NCBI GenBank assembly: GCA_017542725.1
Contig: JAFXWR010000229.1
Coordinates: forward strand, 1 to 10,766
Length of the DNA: 10,766 nucleotides
DNA from: Lachnospiraceae bacterium
GTDB taxonomy: Bacteria; Bacillota_A; Clostridia; Lachnospirales; Lachnospiraceae
Direction of reading: 5' to 3'
This document shows positions 6,199-10,766 of this stretch, one piece after another. Both the position numbers and the translations under genes were made by a program. Under the pieces are notes generated by a model. The model saw only the letters and a program-made list of their open reading frames with translations. It was not told where the DNA came from and searched no databases. How positions within the stretch are numbered: the first letter of the stretch is position 1; each line of letters begins with the position of its first letter.

Positions 6199-6225
6199 TT
6201 TATTAATCATTTAAACTAATTCAGT

Positions 6226-7245
6226 ATGGAAAATTTAATGTTAATGCCTACCATTAGAAACGGTAGGAAGTTTGACTTCTCAGATGCTGAGATTGTCGAG
6301 CCAGTGAGGGAAGAAGTGAAAGAAACGAAGAAACAACTTCACTTCATTGAGGCTAACACGGAAGATGTAACAATGGAGCATCTTCTGAATGATTGTGTAA
6401 CACCTGTTTTTGCAAAGGACAATGAGCTTACTATAAGCCATCCTTTGTTTATACAGGTTGTGGAAGAAGCTACTAAGGATTTCTTTAGGGGTGAGCAGGT
6501 GGATGAGCCAGAAATAAGATGCAGCCACATTATAAAGGGTCGCATTCCGTCTGCAATCCATAAGCCTGCTAACCAACTGTTGGAATCTGATAAAACCATC
6601 TATTACGAAAGGTGTGCTTTCTCTATTGATGTGCCAACTATATGGGAAGATGTAAATGGCAACCGTCTTTACTTGTCAGTTACAGGTGTTAGGGCATACA
6701 ATCAGCAAAACCTGTTTTCAAAGAAAGTGCCAGAAGTCTTTCGTGTGGCTATAGGTTTCAAGAACACAGTTTGCTGTAATTTGTGCATCTTTACAGATGG
6801 TTACAAAGGTGAGTTGAAAGTTAGTAGTACAAGGGAGCTTTATTTGCGTGTTCTGGAGTTGTTCAACCAGTTCAACCCAGCAAAACAGCTACATTTAATG
6901 CAGCAGTTGGGCAACTCCTACCTATCAGAGCACCAGTTTTGCCAGATATTGGGTAAAATGAGGCTATTCCAATATCTGCCCATGAGGTTGCAAAGGAACT
7001 TACCACCTCTTTTGATAACTGATACACAGATAAACAATGTGGCAAAGTCATACATAGCAGATGAGAACTTTGGCAGCTATGGAAAGGACTTGAATATGTG
7101 GCAATTCTATAACCTGCTAACAGGTGCGAACAAAAGCAGCTACATAGATAGCTTCTTAGATAGGGCTGTGAATGCTACAGATGTGGCAATGGGGATAAAC
7201 GGTGCTTTACATGGTGAAGAAACCTACCGTTGGTTTATTGATTAA
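6226..7245 (+). CDS. DUF3871 family protein
   Basis: The 339-residue product matches the pattern I know for DUF3871, a family largely confined to Bacteroidota and found in their integrative elements. Diagnostic stretches are FDFSDAEIVE (16-25), HIIKGRIPSAIHKPANQLLE (101-120), KTIYYER (123-129), GVRAYN (154-159), FKNTVCCNLCIFTDG (178-192) and LLTGANKSSYIDSFLDR (297-313). It lacks a signal peptide and membrane segments, so it should be cytoplasmic. No biochemical role is established that I know of. The Cys cluster CCNLC (183-187) is a family feature and could bind metal. The ATG at 6226 fits the family's N-terminus and there is no Shine-Dalgarno. It is a single-gene unit with repeats and palindromes upstream and a 12-bp terminator stem downstream. 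Confidence 0.9.
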   Translation: MENLMLMPTIRNGRKFDFSDAEIVEPVREEVKETKKQLHFIEANTEDVTMEHLLNDCVTPVFAKDNELTISHPLFIQVVEEATKDFFRGEQVDEPEIRCSHIIKGRIPSAIHKPANQLLESDKTIYYERCAFSIDVPTIWEDVNGNRLYLSVTGVRAYNQQNLFSKKVPEVFRVAIGFKNTVCCNLCIFTDGYKGELKVSSTRELYLRVLELFNQFNPAKQLHLMQQLGNSYLSEHQFCQILGKMRLFQYLPMRLQRNLPPLLITDTQINNVAKSYIADENFGSYGKDLNMWQFYNLLTGANKSSYIDSFLDRAVNATDVAMGINGALHGEETYRWFID

Positions 7246-7254
7246 TACTAACTT

Positions 7255-7295
7255 GGGGAGCATTCCAGTAAATGGGGTGTTCCCCTTTAATTTTT
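7255..7295 (+). terminator. Strong intrinsic terminator after the DUF3871 gene
   Basis: Bases 7255-7266 (GGGGAGCATTCC) pair with 7274-7285 (GGGGTGTTCCCC) in a 12-bp stem that uses three G-T wobbles, around a 7-nt loop. TTTAATTTTT follows. The wobbles fit RNA made from the + strand only. The next start codon lies only 17 bp beyond the stem. Confidence 0.9.
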
Positions 7296-7302
7296 ACACA
7301 GT

Positions 7303-7656
7303 ATGCAGACAATGAGTTTTAAGTGGGTCTCAAAAGGATGCTTTATTGAGGCTATAGAAGCTTTCCAAAATCCGTATTTCTACTTAATTGAAAGAGACCC
7401 GAAATCCAAGTGGGATGGATGGGAAACCCATAAGATTGAATACGGCTTGAAAGTGATTTATGTTACTATCAGAGCTACAGAAGTGGACTATGACAAAGAG
7501 CTAATCAAAACGGCAAAGTTCCCTTGGTATGCCTACAATTCCGTAAAATATGAGGTGAAGCCAAACAGTTACGGAATAGAGCAGATACTCTTTATTAGGG
7601 GTAAGGGTTGGTTTGTTGCAGGTGAACGCTTGGAGTTGTGGCGTGTCTATAGCTAA
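7303..7656 (+). CDS. Small uncharacterised protein
   Basis: I do not recognise this 117-residue protein. It is rich in aromatic residues (Trp, Tyr, Phe), for example PYFYLIERDPKSKWDGWETHKIEYG (about 24-48) and RGKGWFVAGERLELWRVY near the C-terminus. It has no signal peptide, membrane segment or cysteine pair, and beta structure seems likely. ATG 7303 is used; ATG 7312 would remove three residues. It begins almost on top of the preceding terminator and ends 17 bp before the next one, so it is either read through from the DUF3871 gene or has a promoter inside the terminator region. Coding-like composition and the clean fit between two terminators support it as real. Confidence 0.72.
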   Translation: MQTMSFKWVSKGCFIEAIEAFQNPYFYLIERDPKSKWDGWETHKIEYGLKVIYVTIRATEVDYDKELIKTAKFPWYAYNSVKYEVKPNSYGIEQILFIRGKGWFVAGERLELWRVYS

Positions 7657-7673
7657 CAAACTATATTTAAATA

Positions 7674-7724
7674 AAGGGTGTGTTCAGATAAATCTATGAT
7701 GGCTTATCGGAATGCACCCTTTTT
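7674..7724 (+). terminator. Intrinsic terminator with a branched loop
   Basis: AAGGGTGTGTTC (7674-7685) pairs with GAATGCACCCTT (7710-7721), a 12-bp stem with two G-T wobbles. The loop holds a second helix GATAA (7687-7691)/TTATC (7704-7708). A T-tract follows. The GTG at 7678 that would lengthen the recombinase frame lies inside this stem, which argues against that start. Confidence 0.85.
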
Positions 7725-7749
7725 GTGTTTAACTAATACTTTGATTAAA

Positions 7750-8391
7750 ATGGGAACAAAAGCAACCTCAATTATTTATGCCCGTGTTTCGTCTGTTGGT
7801 GACAGGCAGAACACTGAGAGGCAAATATCAGACTTAACCAGTTATGCAGAATATCAGAATCTACAGGTTTTGCAGATATTTGAGGAAAAGATTTCTGGAG
7901 CTAAGAAGAATGTAGAAAGACCTGTTTTGTTACAGGCTATAGACTATTGCAAGCAAAATAGCGTGTCTATCCTGTTGGTAAGTGAACTTAGCAGATTGGG
8001 AAGAAACGCCTTTGAAGTTCTTGCTACTGTAAAGGACTTGATAGATAACGGCATCAATCTTTACATGCAGAAAGAACAGCTAACCCTACTGGATGCAGAG
8101 GGAAAGCCAACCTTATTTGCCCCTGTCATGCTTGCAGTCCTATCTACTTGTGCAGAACTTGAAAGGGAAAACATCAAGTTCCGTTTGAACAGTGGAAGAA
8201 AGCTATATATTGAACGTGGTGGGAAACTGGGTAGAAAGGTGGGTAGCGTGAAAAGTTTGGAGCAGAAGAAAGAGCAATACAAGGATATTATCAGCTATCT
8301 AAAGCGTGGCTATTCCATCCGAAATGTAGCTAAACTTACTGGCAAAGGGATAAGCACAGTTCAAAGGATAAAAGCAGACTTTAGCCTCTGA
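7750..8391 (+). CDS. Serine recombinase of the resolvase/invertase family
   Basis: This 213-residue small serine recombinase has an N-terminal resolvase domain (about 6-150) and a C-terminal helix-turn-helix (about 172-213). Seen in the sequence are YARVSS (10-15), with Ser14 as nucleophile and Arg12 beside it, SELSRLGRN (78-86) with the active-site Arg82 and Arg85, and the long E-helix ELERENIKFRLNSGR (136-150). GYSIRNVAKLTGKGISTVQRIK forms the HTH. The family inverts or resolves DNA between short sites. The size is that of Hin/Mpi-type invertases and resolvases, not large serine integrases. ATG 7750 is used because the upstream in-frame GTG (7678) is inside a terminator stem. Its nearest neighbours are a large inverted-repeat structure and two surface-lipoprotein genes, which makes a DNA-inversion role worth testing, but no site is proven. 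Confidence 0.95.
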   Translation: MGTKATSIIYARVSSVGDRQNTERQISDLTSYAEYQNLQVLQIFEEKISGAKKNVERPVLLQAIDYCKQNSVSILLVSELSRLGRNAFEVLATVKDLIDNGINLYMQKEQLTLLDAEGKPTLFAPVMLAVLSTCAELERENIKFRLNSGRKLYIERGGKLGRKVGSVKSLEQKKEQYKDIISYLKRGYSIRNVAKLTGKGISTVQRIKADFSL

Positions 8392-8399
8392 TAAGTGGA

Positions 8400-8439
8400 A
8401 AGTAGGGCATCTTAACTAAGGTGTCCTACTTCTTTTTTT
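8400..8439 (+). terminator. Strong intrinsic terminator after the serine recombinase gene
   Basis: AAGTAGGGCATCTT (8400-8413) pairs with AAGGTGTCCTACTT (8418-8431), a 14-bp stem with two G-T pairs and a 4-nt loop. TCTTTTTTT follows. It isolates the recombinase transcript from the structured locus and the lipoprotein operon. Confidence 0.92.
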
Positions 8440-8496
8440 GCTTTTCAGCATGGTTTTATTGAAAAATTTGTAGAATTGATGCAAAATATGACAAAA

Positions 8497-8768
8497 AACA
8501 CCTATATTTGTAGCAATTTCAGTAGTCAGCATAGACTGTTGAAAGGACATATAGGTGTTATTGAGATTATCTTCTCTGTTCAAATCTCGCAAGTTTGACC
8601 GTAGTATGAAGATGATGGCAATAGCACCACATCGTAGATATATCTAAGCCTTATCAATGGCTCTTGATATAGTCTTTCGGTGTGGGCTATTGTTTTATCC
8701 ATACTACAGGCAATGCGAGAGCCAGAACAGAGGATAAAGCAAATATAGTTCCCACACCTTTCTTTTTT
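8497..8768 (+). ncRNA. Candidate structured non-coding RNA or regulatory leader with a giant imperfect hairpin
   Basis: The region has no credible gene but folds elaborately. A 5' hairpin pairs TTTCAGTAGTC (8517-8527) with GACTGTTGAAA (8534-8544), using two G-T pairs. Outside it AACACCTATAT (8497-8507) pairs perfectly with ATATAGGTGTT (8549-8559). A long hairpin then spans 8567-8737 with helices 8567-8571/8733-8737, 8574-8581/8725-8732, 8585-8591/8714-8720, 8595-8597/8711-8713, 8599-8600/8709-8710, 8601-8608/8700-8707, 8619-8625/8686-8692, 8627-8631/8681-8685, 8639-8644/8666-8671 and 8647-8650/8659-8662. That is about 55 pairs, all Watson-Crick, with loop TTATCAAT. AGGTGT (8553-8558) can also close on ACACCT (8754-8759), which precedes a T-run (8760-8768, one C). 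A -7 box at 8503-8510 would start RNA near 8517, exactly at the 5' hairpin. The shape recalls 6S-like long-hairpin RNAs, but I recognise no named family. A DNA role (mobile palindrome, recombination site) remains possible. Confidence 0.45.
8503..8510 (+). promoter_or_regulatory. -7 promoter box TATATTTG at the left edge of the structured locus
   Basis: TATATTTG fits TAnnTTTG perfectly. No good TTTG lies 19-21 bp upstream (an ATTG at 8475-8478 is 24 bp away), so the -33 part is weak. The same box occurs inverted at 8741-8748 within a perfect 9-bp inverted repeat, CTATATTTG (8502-8510) and CAAATATAG (8740-8748), giving a potential - strand promoter too. Confidence 0.45.
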
Positions 8769-8814
8769 ATTAACCGCTGATTTCTGGGAATTGGTTAGCA
8801 CAATAGATTATACA

Positions 8815-9279
8815 ATGAAAAAGGCTATAACCATTATTGGTCTCTTATTAGGTTTATTTTCAGTCGTTTCTTGTAGTAAAGGAGATTCAAAAGACGATGA
8901 CAGATTACTTGCTAATGCACAAGGGATTATGGTTGTTAACTATGGTAGTGGAGTTGATGTAGAAGATGTGTACCTGTGGATAAATAATAATGTCGTGAAG
9001 AATTATCAAGACTGGGACTTGGTAAACCCTGACATACTACGGCAATACGGAGAAAGCATTAGATACTATGAATTGACTATGGATAGGATTTATAAGATGC
9101 TTTCTGAAAATAGATATTATGGCTATCCAGTCATTGATGAAAAGACTGACTTAAATGAGTTAGAGCTGCAAAAATTTGTCTCTTATGTAAAATCCAACCT
9201 TTCAAAATACAAATATGTAGCTAAAGTCTATAATGATACATTCCTGTTGTTTAACAGGACTTCTGATACTAACTATTAA
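8815..9279 (+). CDS. Small lipoprotein of unknown function
   Basis: The 154-residue product begins with a lipoprotein signal peptide: KK, a hydrophobic core and the lipobox VVSC with Cys20 as the lipid-modified residue. The following SKGDSKDDDR is acidic, resembling the export signal that sends Bacteroidota lipoproteins to the cell surface. The rest is soluble, rich in Tyr and Asn, with no motif I recognise; beta/alpha patterning around QGIMVVNYG and VYLWINNNVV is visible. A TTG at 8791 would extend the frame, but ATG 8815 starts exactly at a normal signal peptide. It lies 47 bp after the T-run of the structured locus and 35 bp before the BIG2/LRR lipoprotein gene, with which it probably forms an operon and perhaps a surface complex. 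Confidence 0.82.
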   Translation: MKKAITIIGLLLGLFSVVSCSKGDSKDDDRLLANAQGIMVVNYGSGVDVEDVYLWINNNVVKNYQDWDLVNPDILRQYGESIRYYELTMDRIYKMLSENRYYGYPVIDEKTDLNELELQKFVSYVKSNLSKYKYVAKVYNDTFLLFNRTSDTNY

Positions 9280-9314
9280 GCATACCAAAGATTAATACTA
9301 AATAAACTATTGAC

Positions 9315-10766
9315 ATGAAGTTACTTAATTACTTATTAGCAGCAATATTTACCATTATAATATCTATAGGCTTTACAGCTTGTGGAGGTGGTGATGATGA
9401 ACTGGATAATTACAAGGTGCCAGAGAACAAAACAGTAAAGGTTGAGTCCGTTTCCATCTCAGCTACTACCGTTAATATTACAGAGGGTGGCTCACAAACT
9501 ATTACGGTATCTGTTTCTCCTGCCAACGCTACCAACAAGAAGTACACCTTTTCTTCTTCTGACCCAAGTGTGGCAACAGTTGACGAGAACGGAAAGATAA
9601 CCGCTCTGAAATCTGGAGAGGTAACAATAACCGTAACTACTGCTGATGGAAGCAAGACTGCTACCTGCAAGGTAACTGTCACTGTCAAGGAAGTTGCAGT
9701 GGAAAGTGTAGCATTAGATAAGACAGAGCTGACCATTGAGGAAGAACAGTCTGAAAAATTGATAGCTACAATAAATCCAGACGATGCAACCAATACAGAT
9801 ATGACATGGGCATCTTCTGATGAGAGCATCTTAACGGTAGATAAGGATGGCAAGATTTCTGCTCTGAAAGCAGGAGAAGCTACAGTAACGGTTACCACTG
9901 CTGATGGGCAGAAAACCGCTGTATGCAAAGTAACCGTAACTGCCAAAGTAATACCTGTTAATAGTGTGTCACTTAATAAGACAGAGCTTACAATTAAGGT
10001 AGATGAAACAGAAACTCTTAGTGCTATTATATCACCTAACAATGCTACCAATGCTGATGTAACTTGGAAATCTTCAGATACAAGCATTGCAACTGTTGAT
10101 AAAGATGGTAAGATTACTGCAATCAGTAGAGGAACAGTCACAATCACGGTCACTACTTCTGATGGCAACAAGGTAGCAACATGTAAAGTGACTGTAAAGA
10201 ACAAGGGAGAGATTACCACAATTAGGGAAGCACTTGAAGATTTCTACTACTCATTGGATGGTGATAACTGGACAAATAGAAGTGGGTGGCTTTCTGACCA
10301 ACCTTACAGCACTTGGTACGGTCTTACTGCAAGTGGTGATAAGATTACAGCCATCAACTTGGAGGGGAACAATCTTAAAGGCTATATCCCAGAAAGCATA
10401 GGTCTGTTGGTAGATTTGTCTTACATAAACCTGCATGGTGACAATCATAATTTCGGATTTAACTATATTTCTGGAAGCATCCCAAGTTCAATTTGCAACC
10501 TAACCAAACTAAAGTACCTTGACTTGGGAGAGAATTTCACCATAACAGGTAAGATACCTGCAAATATTGGGAACTTATATAATCTGGAGTACATGAACTT
10601 GTGTTACAACGACATGGGAGGGGATATTCCTGCAAGCATTGGCAATTTGATTAAGCTATATAACCTGCAATTACAGTCAAACAACTTTACCTCTTTACCA
10701 GATGAGATTTTCAATCTTTCAAATCTGACTGCTCTCATACTCTATGATAATAGGATAATCTACACC
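9315..10766 (+). CDS. BIG2/leucine-rich-repeat surface lipoprotein, 3'-truncated by the window edge
   Basis: The frame is open from ATG 9315 to the last base (484 residues, no stop). The signal peptide ends in the lipobox FTAC with Cys23, followed by GGGDDELD, an acidic stretch like a Bacteroidota surface-export signal. Three bacterial Ig-like group 2 domains follow, at about residues 43-123, 128-209 and 214-295, each with the SSD..(V/I).TVD.(N/D)GKI.A...G..T(I/V)TVTT pattern. A cap-like segment DGDNWTNRSGWLSDQPYSTWYGL (about 315-337) leads into plant-type LRRs of the form LxxLxxLxLxxNxxxGxIP, at least five before the edge. The architecture is that of a cell-surface adhesin or ligand-binding protein; the ligand is unknown. 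A - strand frame at 9410-10219 is a shadow of the repeats. It follows the small lipoprotein gene by 35 bp. Confidence 0.92.
   Translation, partial: MKLLNYLLAAIFTIIISIGFTACGGGDDELDNYKVPENKTVKVESVSISATTVNITEGGSQTITVSVSPANATNKKYTFSSSDPSVATVDENGKITALKSGEVTITVTTADGSKTATCKVTVTVKEVAVESVALDKTELTIEEEQSEKLIATINPDDATNTDMTWASSDESILTVDKDGKISALKAGEATVTVTTADGQKTAVCKVTVTAKVIPVNSVSLNKTELTIKVDETETLSAIISPNNATNADVTWKSSDTSIATVDKDGKITAISRGTVTITVTTSDGNKVATCKVTVKNKGEITTIREALEDFYYSLDGDNWTNRSGWLSDQPYSTWYGLTASGDKITAINLEGNNLKGYIPESIGLLVDLSYINLHGDNHNFGFNYISGSIPSSICNLTKLKYLDLGENFTITGKIPANIGNLYNLEYMNLCYNDMGGDIPASIGNLIKLYNLQLQSNNFTSLPDEIFNLSNLTALILYDNRIIYT
9441..10199 (+). repeat. Three tandem BIG2-domain coding repeats
   Basis: Three units of about 255 bp encode the BIG2 domains. 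They share near-identical stretches coding for TTADG/TTSDG, (K)DGKI(S/T)A and CKVTV. Units 2 and 3 look closest to each other in the protein (SL/AL-K-TELTI, NATN/DATN, TVDKDGKI). Tandem repeats like this can change copy number by recombination. Confidence 0.85.

Larger units (their letters stand above)
5844..6225. other. C-rich intergenic block without a convincing gene
   Basis: The + strand here is conspicuously rich in C and poor in G, unlike the purine-rich coding strands around it. Possible frames on either strand (5895-6140 + and 5813-6103 -) use unlikely starts and give low-complexity products, so I call no gene. Contents include a perfect 10-bp palindrome CAGGTACCTG (6033-6042), a dyad around CCATTTATATATATGG (6078-6092), a two-copy 16-bp tandem repeat (6141-6172) and a palindrome TACTATAGTA (6189-6198) shortly before the DUF3871 gene. 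The block must hold that gene's promoter. It could also hold an origin of replication or transfer, which I cannot confirm. Confidence 0.55.
1387..10766. mobile_element. Putative tRNA-Gly-adjacent integrative element, left part only
   Basis: Sequence right of the tRNA terminator becomes visibly more AT-rich. It starts with a tyrosine integrase and holds a serine recombinase, a DUF5131 protein, a DUF3871 protein, several unrecognised genes and surface-lipoprotein cargo. This is what integrated elements of Bacteroidales look like. The exact left boundary (attL) is not fixed: it could lie inside the 3' end of tRNA-Gly or in 1332-1461. I find no second copy of the tRNA end inside the window, so the element most likely extends past base 10766. 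No relaxase, conjugation, capsid or terminase gene is seen, so whether it is conjugative, mobilizable or a phage remnant is open. Confidence 0.6.

Noticed and set aside
7678..7749. N-terminal extension of the serine recombinase from GTG 7678
   Set aside because: The GTG lies in the 5' arm of a 12-bp terminator stem, and the resolvase domain begins normally just after ATG 7750.
8497..8768. Retron msr-msd or CRISPR-type array
   Set aside because: No reverse transcriptase gene is in the window, and there are no regularly spaced repeats; only a single inverted-repeat structure is present.
8580..8801. - strand 73-residue frame in the structured locus
   Set aside because: It runs across the palindrome, has a low-complexity product with scattered cysteines, and no initiation signal; the inverted repeats explain the open frame.
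9410..10219. - strand 269-residue frame opposite the lipoprotein gene
   Set aside because: It is a shadow of the three BIG2 repeats: a repetitive Ser/Thr/Val product, with the + strand carrying a signal peptide, lipobox and recognisable domains.

Overview
The window looks like a Bacteroidales chromosome, most likely a Prevotella/Bacteroides relative. The basis is the Bacteroidota-type -33/-7 promoters (TTTG ... TAnnTTTG), A-rich leaders mostly lacking Shine-Dalgarno sites, a Bacteroidetes-type tyrosine integrase, a DUF3871 protein, and lipoproteins with acidic residues just after the lipid-modified cysteine. I cannot place the genus.

Layout. (1) Bases 1-1386 are conserved host backbone, visibly richer in G+C than what follows. 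They hold the 3' part of a membrane-anchored TPR protein gene, ribH (lumazine synthase), tRNA-Tyr(GTA), tRNA-Gly(TCC) and a terminator. (2) From about 1387 to the right edge is AT-rich accessory DNA that looks like an integrated element. A tyrosine integrase starts 130 bp after the tRNA-Gly gene and reads away from it. It is followed by two unrecognised proteins, a DUF5131 (Gp37/Gp68-type) predicted radical-SAM protein, a 460-bp C-rich intergenic block with palindromes and a tandem repeat, a DUF3871 protein, a small unknown protein and a small serine recombinase. Nearly every gene here ends in its own strong intrinsic terminator, so they look like single-gene transcription units. (3) Bases 8440-8814 hold no gene but contain an elaborate inverted-repeat structure: a roughly 170-nt imperfect hairpin with about 55 Watson-Crick pairs, a second hairpin at its 5' side, a -7 promoter box at its left edge and a T-run at its right. 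(4) Bases 8815-10766 carry two tandem lipoprotein genes. The second has three BIG2 domains followed by plant-type leucine-rich repeats and runs off the window.

Working model (inference): a tRNA-adjacent integrative element with integration and recombination functions on the left and a surface-lipoprotein cargo on the right. The two are separated by a structured locus that could be a non-coding RNA, a regulatory leader, or a recombination/transposition substrate. No conjugation or mobilisation gene (relaxase, Tra, MobC), reverse transcriptase, CRISPR array or classical defence gene is visible. The other end of the element lies outside the window.
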